A DNA stretch of 64,000 nucleotides from Lathyrus oleraceus (GCF_024323335.1 NC_066579.1:244525068-244589067), one strand, 5' to 3'; counted from the stretch's first letter, positions 43,621 through 55,933 are shown. Notes: generated from the sequence alone by a model not told the origin. Program-made: numbers and translations.

Positions 43621-46600
43621 ATGCACATCACCGGATCCTATTGATAACGTTTCTGCTACGGCTCGTTTCGACTTTGAAAATCCAATCTTTCAAGCTGAAG
43701 AAGAGGGTGATGAAGACTGTGAACTCCCTGAAGAGCTTACCAGGTTATTAAAACAAGAGGAAAGGGTTACTCAACCGCATCAAGAGTCTGTTGAAGTGAT
43801 TAATCTCGGCACCGAGGACGCCAAGAGAGAAATCAAGATAGGGGCTGCTTTAGAAGACAATGTGAAGAAAGGGCTGATTGAATTGCTGCAAGAATACGTT
43901 GACATCTTCGCCTGGTCTTATCAGGACATGCCTGGGCTGGACACAGACATCATGGTACACCGCTTGCCTCTCAAAGAAGGTTGTCCTCCGGTCAAGCAGA
44001 AGCTCAGAAGAACAAGACCAGAGATGGCTGTTAAGATAAAGGAAGAAGTGCAAAAGCAGTTGGATGCAGGGTTTCTAGCAGTCACCAATTACCCGCCATG
44101 GGTTGCAAACATCGTCCCAGTACCTAAGAAGGATGGAAAGGTACGGGTGTGTGTCGACTACCGGGATCTGAATAGAGCTAGCCCTAAAGATGATTTCTCA
44201 TTACCTCACATCGACGTTTTGGTGGATAATACAACTCAGTTCTCGGTATTCTCTTTCATGGATGGCTTTTCTGGCTATAACCAAATCAAGATGGCACCAG
44301 AAGACATGGAAAAGACAACTTTCATAACCCCATGGGGCACCTTCTGCTACAAGGTGATGCCGTTTGGTCTGAAAAATGCCGGAGCAACATATCAACGAGC
44401 TATGGTGACTCTGTTCCATGATATGATTCATCATGAAATCGAGGTTTATGTGGACGATATGATTGCCAAATCTCAGACAGAAGAAGAACATTTGGTGAAT
44501 TTACAGAAACTGTTCGAGCGTTTGAGGAAATTCAAACTGAGACTTAATCCGAACAAGTGCACTTTCGGGGTGAGATCGGGAAAATTGCTAGGTTTTATTG
44601 TTAGCGGGAAAGGGATTGAGGTGGATCCCGACAAAGTAAAAGCGATACAGGAAATGCCAGAGCCAAGAACAGAGAAGCAAGTCCGTAGTTTCTTAGGGAG
44701 GTTGAACTACATTGCAAGGTTCATCTCTCACCTAACAACCACGTGTGAGCCAATTTTCAAATTGCTGAAGAAAGATCAGGCTATCAGGTGGAATGAAGAT
44801 TGTCAAAGGGCTTTCGAGAAGATAAAAGAGTATCTACAGAAACCTCCGATCCTTATACCTCCAGTTCCTGGGAGACCTCTGATAATGTACCTATCAGTGA
44901 CTGAGAACTCGATGGGGTGTGTATTGGGACAGCATGACGAGTCTGGTCGAAAAGAGCATGCCATATACTACCTTAGCAAAAAGTTTACCGACTGTGAAGT
45001 CAAATATTCGCAGCTTGAGAAAACTTGCTGTGCTTTGGCCTGGGCTGCTCGCCGACTGAGGCAGTATATGTTGAACCATACTACCTTGTTGATTTCTAAG
45101 ATGGATCCAGTGAAATACATATTCGAGAAGCCAGCTCTCACCGGAAGGGTCGCTCGTTGGCAAATGATTTTAACAGAGTATGATATTCAGTACACGTCAC
45201 AGAAGGCCATCAAAGGTAGTATTCTGTCAGACTACCTTGCCGAGCAGCCGATTGATGATTATGAGCCGATGAAGTTTGAATTCCCTGATGAAGACATCAT
45301 GTTCCTCAAGATGAAAGACTGTGAAGAGCCAGTTGTTGAGGAGGGACCTGATCCAAACGAAAAGTGGACTTTGTTGTTTGATGGGGCTGTCAACGCCAGA
45401 GGAAGTGGAATTGGTGCTGTCATTACAACTCCGAAAGGTGCCCACATACCTTTCACCGCTCGTTTGACTTTTGAGTGCACAAATAATGAAGCTGAGTACG
45501 AGGCCTGTATCTTGGGTATTGAGCAAGCCATTGATTTGAGAATCAAGACTTTGGACATCTTCGGAGATTCAGCTCTGGTGATCAATCAAGTGAATGGTGA
45601 TTGGAATACTCTCCAGCCCACTCTGGTCCCCTACAGAGACTACACGAGAAGACTGCTGACTTTCTTCACAACAGTAAAATTGTATCATATACCTCGTGAT
45701 GAGAACCAGATGGCAGACGCACTAGCTACTCTATCCTCCATCATCAAGGTAATTCGCTGGAACCATGCTCCCAGGATCGATGTGATGCGCCTTGACAGGG
45801 CCGCATATGTGTTTGCTGCTGAATTGGTAGTCGATGACAAGCCCTGGTATCACAATATCAAGTGCTTTTTGAAGAATCAAGAGTACCCTGCAGGGGCATC
45901 CAACAATGACAGAAAGACTTTGAGAAGATTGGCAGGCAGTTTCTTCTTGAACAAAGACGATGTGCTGTATAAGAGGAACTTCGACATGGTTTTGCTCAGA
46001 TGCGTGGACAGACACGAGGCGGACATGTTAATGCAGGAAGTTCATGAAGGTTCCTTCGGTACTCATGCCGGCGGACATGCAATGGCTAAGAAATTGTTGA
46101 GAGCGGGTTATTATTGGATGACCATGGAATCAGATTGTTTCAAGTATGCTCGGAAGTGTCATAAATGCCAGATTTATGCTGATAAGGTGCATGTACCGCC
46201 GAATCCTCTGAATGTGATGTCTTCGCCGTGGCCGTTTGCTATGTGGGGCATTGACATGATTGGAAAGATTGAGCCGACGACTTCCAATGGGCATCGCTTC
46301 ATCCTTGTTGCCATCGACTATTTCACCAAGTGGGTCGAGGCAGCGTCGTTCGCGAATGTCACCAGACATGTGGTTGCCCGTTTCATCAAGAAAGAAATCA
46401 TTTGTCGCTATGGGATTCCCGAAAGAATCATTACTGATAATGGTTCTAATCTCAACAACAAAATGATGAAGGAGTTGTGTCAGAACTTCAATATTCAGCA
46501 TCACAATTCTTCCCCTTACCGCCCTAAGATGAACGGCGCTGTTGAGGCGGCAAATAAGAACATAAAGAAGATTGTGCAGAAGATGGTCGTCACGTACAGA

Positions 46601-47095
46601 GATTGGCATGAGATGCTACCTTTCGCCTTGCATGGGTACCGCACTTCAGTACGTACATCGACCGGGGCAACCCCTTACTCCCTGGTGTATGGTATGGAAG
46701 CAGTCCTACCTGTTGAAGTGGAGATTCCTTCTCTAAGAGTCCTGTTGGATGTCAAGTTAGACGAAGCTGAATGGATTCAGACAAGGTTCAATGAGTTGAG
46801 TCTTATCGAAGAGAAGCGAATGGCAGCCATTTGTCATGGGCAGTTGTATCAGAGTCGGATGAAGAGAGCCTTTGATCAGAAAGTGCGTCCTCGTTGTTTC
46901 CAAGTTGGAGATTTAGTGTTGAAAAGGATCCTTCCTCCTCAGACAGATCACAGGGGCAAGTGGACTCCTAACTATGATGGACCGTATATTGTCACCAAGG
47001 TTTTTGATGGTGGAGCTTTAATGCTTGCAACTATGGATGGTGAAAACTTCACTTCCCCTGTGAACTCAGACGCAGTTAAAAAATACTTCGCATAA
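43621..47095 (+). CDS. Ogre pol exon 2: reverse transcriptase, RNase H, integrase (unit 1)
   Basis: About 1,157 codons, open throughout. Reverse transcriptase: VPVPKKDGKVRVCVDYRDLN, FMDGFSGYNQI and the catalytic EVYVDDMIAK. First RNase H: ENSMGCVLGQHDESG and HAIYYLSKKF. A second, Tat-type RNase H follows: WTLLFDGAVNARGSGIG, ECTNNEAEYEAC and IFGDSALVI. Integrase: zinc motif HEGSFGTHAGG...CHKCQIYAD, then WGIDMIGKI, RIITDNGSNL and NGAVEAANKN (D, D, E). C terminus FQVGDLVLKRI. It would be translated from spliced RNA as a fusion with gag. This is the first of five tandem copies. Confidence 0.9.
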
Positions 47096-47724
47096 AATAG
47101 ACCCGCTGGACAGTAAAAAGAATAGTCCAGGCAAAAATGGGCATCCCGACGAACCAAGAAAATGAAAAGGTTCGGGAAAAAATTAGGGATTAAAAATGAA
47201 AAGATCGTACACCCGGTAAGTTGAAAACCTGAAAAGGCAACTTAGGCAAAAATGGGTATCCCGGTGGATTGAAAACCCGAAAAGGGCGATCCAGGCAAAA
47301 GTTAGGGATTAAGCGAATGACTGCGTTCTGAGTTAGTTCTTAATCTCATCTCATGTCGATGACTGGAAATTTTCGAAAGGTAGGAAACAGTCCAATCACC
47401 TTTTCAGAAGGCTGATCATCTGGAGGATCTTGAAGACGGGCAAGTCATAGCAGAATTGGAACCCAATAGAAATCCATTTCACATTGCCATTAAATTAATT
47501 TCTGTTTTTATCTTTTGTGCGATTACCTCTTTCCAGGGATTGCTTCCTGATGTAAATGCCTATTCAGAGGCCATTCAATCAATAAAATTATGTTATTCAG
47601 TATATCTCTGTTTTCATTTTACTGTTTTGTTTGCAAAAATGACGTCCAAATTTTTGATAAACATTGCATCATGACACATAAGGGCTTTACAGGTACATGC
47701 TTAATAAACATTTAAAATTGCTGT
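47096..47724 (+). other. 3' untranslated tail of unit 1 with internal repeats
   Basis: About 630 bases after pol with repeated phrases AGGCAAAAATGGGCATCCCG and AGGCAAAAATGGGTATCCCG, and AGTTAGGGATTAAGCG after TTAGGGATTAAAAATG. These are typical of the Ogre 3' region. It ends TTTAAAATTGCTGT at the unit junction. Copies lie at 51142-51770, 55188-55815 and 59234-59862. Confidence 0.8.
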
Positions 47725-47841
47725 AAATCCAATCTTTCAAGCTGAAGAAGAGGGCGATGAAGACTGTGAACTCCCTGAAGAGCTTACCAGGTTATTAAAA
47801 CAAGAGGAAAGGGTTACTCAACCCATCAAGAGTCTGTTGAA

Positions 47842-50800
47842 GTGATTAATCTCGGCACCGAGGACGCCAAGAGAGAAATCAAGATAGGGGCTGCTTTAGA
47901 AGACAATGTGAAGAAAGGGCTGATTGAATTGCTGCAAGAATACGTTGACATCTTCGCCTGGTCTTATCAGGACATGCCTGGGCTGGACACAGACATCATG
48001 GTACACCGCTTGCCTCTCAAAGAAGGTTGTCCTCCGGTCAAGCAGAAGCTCAGAAGAACAAGACCAGAGATGGCTGTCAAGATAAAGGAAGAAGTGCAAA
48101 AGCAGTTGGATGCAGGGTTTCTAGCAGTCACCAATTACCCGCCATGGGTTGCAAACATCGTCCCAGTACCTAAGAAGGATGGAAAGGTACGGGTGTGTGT
48201 CGACTACCGGGATCTGAATAGAGCTAGCCCTAAAGATGATTTCCCATTACCTCACATCGACGTTTTGGTGGATAATACAGCTCAGTTCTTGGTATTCTCT
48301 TTCATGGATGGCTTTTCTGGCTATAACCAAATCAAGATGGCACCAGAAGACATGGAAAAGACAACTTTCATAACCCCATGGGGCACCTTCTGCTACAAGG
48401 TGATGTCGTTTGGTCTGAAAAATGCCGGAGCAACATATCAACGAGCTATGGTGACTCTGTTCCATGATATGATTCATCATGAAATCGAGGTTTATGTGGA
48501 CGATATGATTGCCAAATCTCAGACAGAAGAAGAACATTTGGTGAATTTACAGAAACTGTTTGAGCGTTTGAGGAAATTCAAACTGAGACTTAATCCGAAC
48601 AAGTGCACTTTCGGGGTGAGATCGGGAAAATTGCTGGGTTTTATTGTTAGCGGGAAAGGGATTGAGGTGGATCCCGACAAAGTAAAAGCGATACAGGAAA
48701 TGCCAGAGCCAAGAACAGAGAAGCAAGTCCGTAGTTTCTTAGGGAGGTTGAACTACATTGCAAGGTTCATCTCTCACCTAACAACCACGTGTGAGCCAAT
48801 TTTCAAATTGCTGAAGAAAGATCAGGCTATCAGGTGGAATGAAGATTGTCAAAGGGCTTTCGAGAAGATAAAAGAGTATCTACAGAAACCTCCGATCCTT
48901 ATACCTCCAGTTCCTGGGAGACCTCTGATAATGTACCTATCAGTGACTGAGAACTCGATGGGGTGTGTATTGGGACAGCATGACGAGTCTGGTCGAAAAG
49001 AGCATGCCATATACTACCTTAGCAAAAAGTTTACCGACTGTGAAGTCAAATATTCGCAGCTTGAGAAAACTTGCTGTGCTTTGGCCTGGGCTGCTCGCCG
49101 ACTGAGGCAGTATATGTTGAACCATACTACCTTGTTGATTTCTAAGATGGATCCAGTGAAATACATATTCGAGAAGCCAGCTCTCACCGGAAGGGTCGCT
49201 CGTTGGCAAATGATTTTAATAGAGTATGATATTCAGTACACGTCACAGAAGGCCATCAAAGGTAGTATTCTGTCAGACTACCTTGCCGAGCAGCCGATTG
49301 ATGATTATGAGCCGATGAAGTTTGAATTCCCTGATGAAGACATCATGTTCCTCAAGATGAAAGACTGTGAAGAGCCAGTTGTTGAGGAGGGACCTGATCC
49401 AAACGAAAAGTGGACTTTGTTGTTTGATGGGGCTGTCAACGCCAGAGGAAGTGGAATTGGTGCTGTCATTACAACTCCGAAAGGTGCCCACATACCTTTC
49501 ACCGCTCGTTTGACTTTTGAGTGCACAAATAATGAAGCTGAGTACGAGGCTTGTATCTTGGGTATTGAGCAAGCCATTGATTTGAGAATCAAGACTTTGG
49601 ACATCTTCGGAGATTCAGCTCTGGTGATCAATCAAGTGAATGGTGATTGGAATACTCTCCAGCCCACTCTGGTCCCCTACAGAGACTACACGAGAAGACT
49701 GTTGACTTTCTTCACAACAGTAAAATTGTATCATATACCTCGTGATGAGAACCAGATGGCAGACGCACTTGCTACTCTATCCTCCATGATCAAGGTAATT
49801 CGCTGGAACCATGCTCCCAGGATCGATGTGATGCGCCTTGACAGGGCCGCATATGTGTTTGCTGCTGAACTGGTAGTCGATGACAAGCCCTGGTATCACA
49901 ATATCAAGTGCTTTTTGAAGAATCAAGAGTACCCTGCAGGGGCATCCAACAATGACAAAAAGACTTTGAGAAGATTGGCAGGCAGTTTCTTCTTGAACAA
50001 AGACGATGTGCTGTATAAGAGGAACTTCGACATGGTTTTGCTCAGATGCGTGGACAGACACGAGGCGGACATGTTAATGCAGGAAGTTCATGAAGGTTCC
50101 TTCGGTACTCATGCCGGCGGACATGCAATGGCTAAGAAATTGTTGAGAGCGGGTTATTATTGGATGACCATGGAATCAGATTGTTTCAAGTATGCTCGGA
50201 AGTGTCATAAATGCCAGATTTATGCTGATAAGGTGCATGTACCGCCGAATCCTCTGAATGTGATGTCTTCGCCGTGGCCGTTTGCTATGTGGGGCATTGA
50301 CATGATTGGAAAGATTGAGCCGACGACTTCCAATGGGCATCGCTTCATCCTTGTTGCCATCGACTATTTCACCAAGTGGGTCGAGGCAGCGTCGTTCGCG
50401 AATGTCACCAGACATGTGGTTGCCCGTTTCATCAAGAAAGAAATCATTTGTCGCTATGGGATTCCCGAAAGAATCATTACTGATAATGGTTCTAATCTCA
50501 ACAACAAAATGATGAAGGAGTTGTGTCAGAACTTCAATATTCAGCATCACAATTCTTCCCCTTACCGCCCTAAGATGAACGGCGCTGTTGAGGCGGCAAA
50601 TAAGAACATAAAGAAGATTGTGCAGAAGATGGTCGTCACGTACAGAGATTGGCATGAGATGCTACCTTTCGCCTTGCATGGGTACCGCACTTCAGTACGT
50701 ACATCGACCGGGGCAACCCCTTACTCCCTGGTGTATGGCATGGAAGCAGTCCTACCTGTTGAAGTGGAGATTCCTTCTCTAAGAGTCCTGTTGGATGTCA

Positions 50801-51141
50801 AGTTAGACGAAGCTGAATGGATTCAGACAAGGTTCAATGAGTTGAGTCTTATCGAAGAGAAGCGAATGGCAGCCATTTGTCATGGGCAGTTGTATCAGAG
50901 TCGGATGAAGAGAGCCTTTGATCAGAAAGTGCGTCCTCGTTGTTTCCAAGTTGGAGATTTAGTGTTGAAAAGGATCCTTCCTCCTCAGACAGATCACAGG
51001 GGCAAGTGGACTCCTAACTATGATGGACCGTATATTGTCACCAAGGTTTTTGATGGTGGAGCTTTAATGCTTGCAACTATGGATGGTGAAAACTTCACTT
51101 CCCCTGTGAACTCAGACGCAGTTAAAAAATACTTCGCATAA
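47842..51141 (+). CDS. Ogre RT-RNaseH-integrase, unit 2
   Basis: About 1,099 codons without a stop and all catalytic motifs of unit 1 (YVDDM, both RNase H blocks, integrase D/D/E). The left coordinate is only the edge of the open frame, which begins with a GTG; there is no promoter, leader or conserved ATG. A 1-bp loss (CAACCGCATC to CAACCCATC) just upstream shifts the start of the domain out of frame. Distinct changes include Leu-to-Ser context GATGTCG (Pro to Ser) and Thr to Ile at ILIEYD. Translation would need read-in or internal initiation, so expression is doubtful. Confidence 0.75.
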   Translation: MINLGTEDAKREIKIGAALEDNVKKGLIELLQEYVDIFAWSYQDMPGLDTDIMVHRLPLKEGCPPVKQKLRRTRPEMAVKIKEEVQKQLDAGFLAVTNYPPWVANIVPVPKKDGKVRVCVDYRDLNRASPKDDFPLPHIDVLVDNTAQFLVFSFMDGFSGYNQIKMAPEDMEKTTFITPWGTFCYKVMSFGLKNAGATYQRAMVTLFHDMIHHEIEVYVDDMIAKSQTEEEHLVNLQKLFERLRKFKLRLNPNKCTFGVRSGKLLGFIVSGKGIEVDPDKVKAIQEMPEPRTEKQVRSFLGRLNYIARFISHLTTTCEPIFKLLKKDQAIRWNEDCQRAFEKIKEYLQKPPILIPPVPGRPLIMYLSVTENSMGCVLGQHDESGRKEHAIYYLSKKFTDCEVKYSQLEKTCCALAWAARRLRQYMLNHTTLLISKMDPVKYIFEKPALTGRVARWQMILIEYDIQYTSQKAIKGSILSDYLAEQPIDDYEPMKFEFPDEDIMFLKMKDCEEPVVEEGPDPNEKWTLLFDGAVNARGSGIGAVITTPKGAHIPFTARLTFECTNNEAEYEACILGIEQAIDLRIKTLDIFGDSALVINQVNGDWNTLQPTLVPYRDYTRRLLTFFTTVKLYHIPRDENQMADALATLSSMIKVIRWNHAPRIDVMRLDRAAYVFAAELVVDDKPWYHNIKCFLKNQEYPAGASNNDKKTLRRLAGSFFLNKDDVLYKRNFDMVLLRCVDRHEADMLMQEVHEGSFGTHAGGHAMAKKLLRAGYYWMTMESDCFKYARKCHKCQIYADKVHVPPNPLNVMSSPWPFAMWGIDMIGKIEPTTSNGHRFILVAIDYFTKWVEAASFANVTRHVVARFIKKEIICRYGIPERIITDNGSNLNNKMMKELCQNFNIQHHNSSPYRPKMNGAVEAANKNIKKIVQKMVVTYRDWHEMLPFALHGYRTSVRTSTGATPYSLVYGMEAVLPVEVEIPSLRVLLDVKLDEAEWIQTRFNELSLIEEKRMAAICHGQLYQSRMKRAFDQKVRPRCFQVGDLVLKRILPPQTDHRGKWTPNYDGPYIVTKVFDGGALMLATMDGENFTSPVNSDAVKKYFA

Positions 51142-51887
51142 AATAGACCCGCTGGACAGTAAAAAGAATAGTCCAGGCAAAAATGGGCATCCCGACGAAC
51201 CAAGAAAATGAAAAGGTTCGGGAAAAAATTAGGGATTAAAAATGAAAAGATCGTACACCCGGTAAGTTGAAAACCTGAAAAGGCAACTTAGGCAAAAATG
51301 GGTATCCCGGTGGATTGAAAACCCGAAAAGGGCGATCCAGGCAAAAGTTAGGGATTAAGCGAATGACTGCGTTCTGAGTTAGTTCTGAATCTCATCTCAT
51401 GTCGATGACTGGAAATTTTCGAAAGGTAGGAAACAGTCCAATCACCTTTTCAGAAGGCTGATCATCTGGAGGATCTTGAAGACGGGCAAGTCATAGCAGA
51501 ATTGGAACCCAATAGAAATCCATTTCACATTGCCATTAAATTAATTTCTGTTTTTATCTTTTGTGCGATTACCTCTTTCCAGGGATTGCTTCCTGATGTA
51601 AATGCCTATTCAGAGGCCATTCAATCAATAAAATTATGTTATTCAGTATATCTCTGTTTTCATTTTACTGTTTTGTTTGCAAAAATGACGTCCGAATTTT
51701 TGATAAACATTGCATCATGACACATAAGGGCTTTACAGGTACATGCTTAATAAACATTTAAAATTGCTGTAAATCCAATCTTTCAAGCTGAAGAAGAGGG
51801 CGATGAAGACTGTGAACTCCCTGAAGAGCTTACCAGGTTATTAAAACAAGAGGAAAGGGTTACTCAACCCATCAAGAGTCTGTTGAA

Positions 51888-54800
51888 GTGATTAATCTCG
51901 GCACCGAGGACGCCAAGAGAGAAATCAAGATAGGGGCTGCTTTAGAAGACAATGTGAAGAAAGGGCTGATTGAATTGCTGCAAGAATACGTTGACATCTT
52001 CGCCTGGTCTTATCAGGACATGCCTGGGCTGGACACAGACATCATGGTACACCGCTTGCCTCTCAAAGAAGGTTGTCCTCCGGTCAAGCAGAAGCTCAGA
52101 AGAACAAGACCAGAGATGGCTGTCAAGATAAAGGAAGAAGTGCAAAAGCAGTTGGATGCAGGGTTTCTAGCAGTCACCAATTACCCGCCATGGGTTGCAA
52201 ACATCGTCCCAGTACCTAAGAAGGATGGAAAGGTACGGGTGTGTGTCGACTACCGGGATCTGAATAGAGCTAGCCCTAAAGATGATTTCCCATTACCTCA
52301 CATCGACGTTTTGATGGATAATACAACTCAGTTCTTGGTATTCTCTTTCATGGATGGCTTTTCTGGCTATAACCAAATCAAGATGGCACCAGAAGACATG
52401 GAAAAGACAACTTTCATAACCCCATGGGGCACCTTCTGCTACAAGGTGATGTCGTTTGGTCTGAAAAATGCCGGAGCAACATATCAACGAGCTATGGTGA
52501 CTCTGTTCCATGATATGATTCATCATGAAATCGAGGTTTATGTGGACGATATGATTGCCAAATCTCAGACAGAAGAAGAACATTCGGTGAATTTACAGAA
52601 ACTGTTTGAGCGTTTGAGGAAATTCAAACTGAGACTTAATCCGAACAAGTGCACTTTCGGGGTGAGATCGGGAAAATTGCTGGGTTTTATTGTTAGCGGG
52701 AAAGGGATTGAGGTGGATCCCGACAAAGTAAAAGCGATACAGGAAATGCCAGAGCCAAGAACAGAGAAGCAAGTCCGTAGTTTCTTAGGGAGGTTGAACT
52801 ACATTGCAAGGTTCATCTCTCACCTAACAACCACGTGTGAGCCAATTTTCAAATTGCTGAAGAAAGATCAGGCTATCAGGTGGAATGAAGATTGTCAAAG
52901 GGCTTTCGAGAAGATAAAAGAGTATCTACAGAAACCTCCGATCCTTATACCTCCAGTTCCTGGGAGACCTCTGATAATGTACCTATCAGTGACTGAGAAC
53001 TCGATGGGGTGTGTATTGGGACAGCATGACGAGTCTGGTCGAAAAGAGCATGCCATATACTACCTTAGCAAAAAGTTTACCGACTGTGAAGTCAAATATT
53101 CGCAGCTTGAGAAAACTTGCTGTGCTTTGGCCTGGGCTGCTCGCCGACTGAGGCAGTATATGTTGAACCATACTACCTTGTTGATTTCTAAGATGGATCC
53201 AGTGAAATACATATTCGAGAAGCCAGCTCTCACCGGAAGGGTCGCTCGTTGGCAAATGATTTTAACAGAGTATGATATTCAGTACACGTCACAGAAGGCC
53301 ATCAAAGGTAGTATTCTGTCAGACTACCTTGCCGAGCAGCCGATTGATGATTATGAGCCGATGAAGTTTGAATTCCCTGATGAAGACATCATGTTCCTCA
53401 AGATGAAAGACTGTGAAGAGCCAGTTGTTGAGGAGGGACCTGATCCAAACGAAAAGTGGACTTTGTTGTTTGATGGGGCTGTCAACGCCAGAGGAAGTGG
53501 AATTGGTGCTGTCATTACAACTCCGAAAGGTGCCCACATACCTTTCACCGCTCGTTTGACTTTTGAGTGCACAAATAATGAAGCTGAGTACGAGGCCTGT
53601 ATCTTGGGTATTGAGCAAGCCATTTATTTGAGAATCAAGACTTTGGACATCTTCGGAGATTCAGCTCTGGTGATCAATCAAGTGAATGGTGATTGGAATA
53701 CTCTCCAGCCCACTCTGGTCCCCTACAGAGACTACACGAGAAGACTGTTGACTTTCTTCACAACAGTAAAATTGTATCATATACCTCGTGATGAGAACCA
53801 GATGGCAGACGCACTTGCTACTCTATCCTCCATGATCAAGGTAATTCGCTGGAACCATGCTCCCAGGATCGATGTGATGCGCCTTGACAGGGCCGCATAT
53901 GTGTTTGCTGCTGAACTGGTAGTCGATGACAAGCCCTGGTATCACAATATCAAGTGCTTTTTGAAGAATCAAGAGTACCCTGCAGGGGCATCCAACAATG
54001 ACAGAAAGACTTTGAGAAGATTGGCAGGCAGTTTCTTCTTGAACAAAGACGATGTGCTGTATAAGAGGAACTTCGACATGGTTTTGCTCAGATGCGTGGA
54101 CAGACACGAGGCGGACATGTTAATGCAGGAAGTTCATGAAGGTTCCTTCGGTACTCATGCCGGCGGACATGCAATGGCTAAGAAATTGTTGAGAGCGGGT
54201 TATTATTGGATGACCATGGAATCAGATTGTTTCAAGTATGCTCGGAAGTGTCATAAATGCCAGATTTATGCTGATAAGGTGCATGTACCGCCGAATCCTC
54301 TGAATGTGATGTCTTCGCCGTGGCCGTTTGCTATGTGGGGCATTGACATGATTGGAAAGATTGAGCCGACGAATTCCAATGGGCATCGCTTCATCCTTGT
54401 TGCCATCGACTATTTCACCAAGTGGGTCGAGGCAGCGTCGTTCGCGAATGTCACCAGACATGTGGTTGCCCGTTTCATCAAGAAAGAAATCATTTGTCGC
54501 TATGGGATTCCCGAAAGAATCATTACTGATAATGGTTCTAATCTCAACAACAAAATGATGAAGGAGTTGTGTCAGAACTTCAATATTCAGCATCACAATT
54601 CTTCCCCTTACCGCCCTAAGATGAACGACGCTGTTGAGGCGGCAAATAAGAACATAAAGAAGATTGTGCAGAAGATGGTCGTCACGTACAGAGATTGGCA
54701 TGAGATGCTACCTTTCGCCTTGCATGGGTACCGCACTTCAGTACGTACATCGACCGGGGCAACCCCTTACTCCCTGGTGTATGGTATGGAAGCAGTCCTA

Positions 54801-55187
54801 CCTGTTGAAGTGGAGATTCCTTCTCTAAGAGTCCTGTTGGATGTCAAGTTAGACGAAGCTGAATGGATTCAGACAAGGTTCAATGAGTTGAGTCTTATCG
54901 AAGAGAAGCGAATGGCAGCCATTTGTCATGGGCAGTTGTATCAGAGTCGGATGAAGAGAGCCTTTGATCAGAAAGTGCGTCCTCGTTGTTTCCAAGTTGG
55001 AGATTTAGTGTTGAAAAGGATCCTTCCTCCTCAGACAGATCACAGGGGCAAGTGGACTCCTAACTATGATGGACCGTATATTGTCACCAAGGTTTTTGAT
55101 GGTGGAGCTTTAATGCTTGCAACTATGGATGGTGAAAACTTCACTTCCCCTGTGAACTCAGACGCAGTTAAAAAATACTTCGCATAA
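51888..55187 (+). CDS. Ogre RT-RNaseH-integrase, unit 3
   Basis: Open over the same span with all motifs. It shares the upstream 1-bp deletion with unit 2. Private changes include MDNTTQF (Val to Met), EEHSVNL (Leu to Ser), QAIYLRI (Asp to Tyr), a Thr-to-Asn change in EPTNSNG, and PKMNDAVEAANK where the other units have Gly next to the integrase catalytic Glu block. As in unit 2, no promoter or proper start is present. Confidence 0.75.
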   Translation: MINLGTEDAKREIKIGAALEDNVKKGLIELLQEYVDIFAWSYQDMPGLDTDIMVHRLPLKEGCPPVKQKLRRTRPEMAVKIKEEVQKQLDAGFLAVTNYPPWVANIVPVPKKDGKVRVCVDYRDLNRASPKDDFPLPHIDVLMDNTTQFLVFSFMDGFSGYNQIKMAPEDMEKTTFITPWGTFCYKVMSFGLKNAGATYQRAMVTLFHDMIHHEIEVYVDDMIAKSQTEEEHSVNLQKLFERLRKFKLRLNPNKCTFGVRSGKLLGFIVSGKGIEVDPDKVKAIQEMPEPRTEKQVRSFLGRLNYIARFISHLTTTCEPIFKLLKKDQAIRWNEDCQRAFEKIKEYLQKPPILIPPVPGRPLIMYLSVTENSMGCVLGQHDESGRKEHAIYYLSKKFTDCEVKYSQLEKTCCALAWAARRLRQYMLNHTTLLISKMDPVKYIFEKPALTGRVARWQMILTEYDIQYTSQKAIKGSILSDYLAEQPIDDYEPMKFEFPDEDIMFLKMKDCEEPVVEEGPDPNEKWTLLFDGAVNARGSGIGAVITTPKGAHIPFTARLTFECTNNEAEYEACILGIEQAIYLRIKTLDIFGDSALVINQVNGDWNTLQPTLVPYRDYTRRLLTFFTTVKLYHIPRDENQMADALATLSSMIKVIRWNHAPRIDVMRLDRAAYVFAAELVVDDKPWYHNIKCFLKNQEYPAGASNNDRKTLRRLAGSFFLNKDDVLYKRNFDMVLLRCVDRHEADMLMQEVHEGSFGTHAGGHAMAKKLLRAGYYWMTMESDCFKYARKCHKCQIYADKVHVPPNPLNVMSSPWPFAMWGIDMIGKIEPTNSNGHRFILVAIDYFTKWVEAASFANVTRHVVARFIKKEIICRYGIPERIITDNGSNLNNKMMKELCQNFNIQHHNSSPYRPKMNDAVEAANKNIKKIVQKMVVTYRDWHEMLPFALHGYRTSVRTSTGATPYSLVYGMEAVLPVEVEIPSLRVLLDVKLDEAEWIQTRFNELSLIEEKRMAAICHGQLYQSRMKRAFDQKVRPRCFQVGDLVLKRILPPQTDHRGKWTPNYDGPYIVTKVFDGGALMLATMDGENFTSPVNSDAVKKYFA

Positions 55188-55933
55188 AATAGACCCGCTG
55201 GACAGTAAAAAGAATAGTCCAGGCAAAAATGGGCATCCCGACGAACCAAGAAAATGAAAAGGTTCGGGAAAAAATTAGGGATTAAAAATGAAAAGATCGT
55301 ACACCCGGTAAGTTGAAAACCTGAAAAGGCAACTTAGGCAAAAATGGGTATCCCGGTGGATTGAAAACCCGAAAAGGGCGATCCAGGAAAAAGTTAGGGA
55401 TTAAGCGAATGACTGCGTTCTGAGTTAGTTCTGAATCTCATCTCATGTCGATGACTGGAAATTTCGAAAGGTAGGAAACAGTCCAATCACCTTTTCAGAA
55501 GGCTGATCATCTGGAGGATCTTGAAGACGGGCAAGTCATAGCAGAATTGGAACCCAATAGAAATCCATTTCACATTGCCATTAAATTAATTTCTGTTTTT
55601 ATCTTTTGTGCGATTACCTCTTTCCAGGGATTGCTTCCTGATGTAAATGCCTATTCAGAGGCCATTCAATCAATAAAATTATGTTATTCAGTATATCTCT
55701 GTTTTCATTTTACTGTTTTGTTTGCAAAAATGACGTCCGAATTTTTGATAAATATTGCATCATGACACATAAGGGCTTTACAGGTACATGCTTAATAAAC
55801 ATTTAAAATTGCTGTAAATCCAATCTTTCAAGCTGAAGAAGAGGGCGATGAAGACTGTGAACTCCCTGAAGAGCTTACCAGGTTATTAAAACAAGAGGAA
55901 AGGGTTACTCAACCGCATCAAGAGTCTGTTGAA

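Larger units (their letters stand above)
36576..47724 (+). mobile_element. Ogre-type Ty3/gypsy retrotransposon (5' LTR to first pol unit)
   Basis: In order: LTR, tRNA primer site, leader, the extra ORF1 that marks Ogre/Tat elements, gag, a spliceable intron, and an RT-RNaseH-integrase exon followed by 3' untranslated sequence. The 3' LTR is not reached: the pol exon and 3' sequence repeat in tandem instead (up to 62338). gag has a frameshift and a stop and no protease is recognisable, so this copy is defective. Confidence 0.88.
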
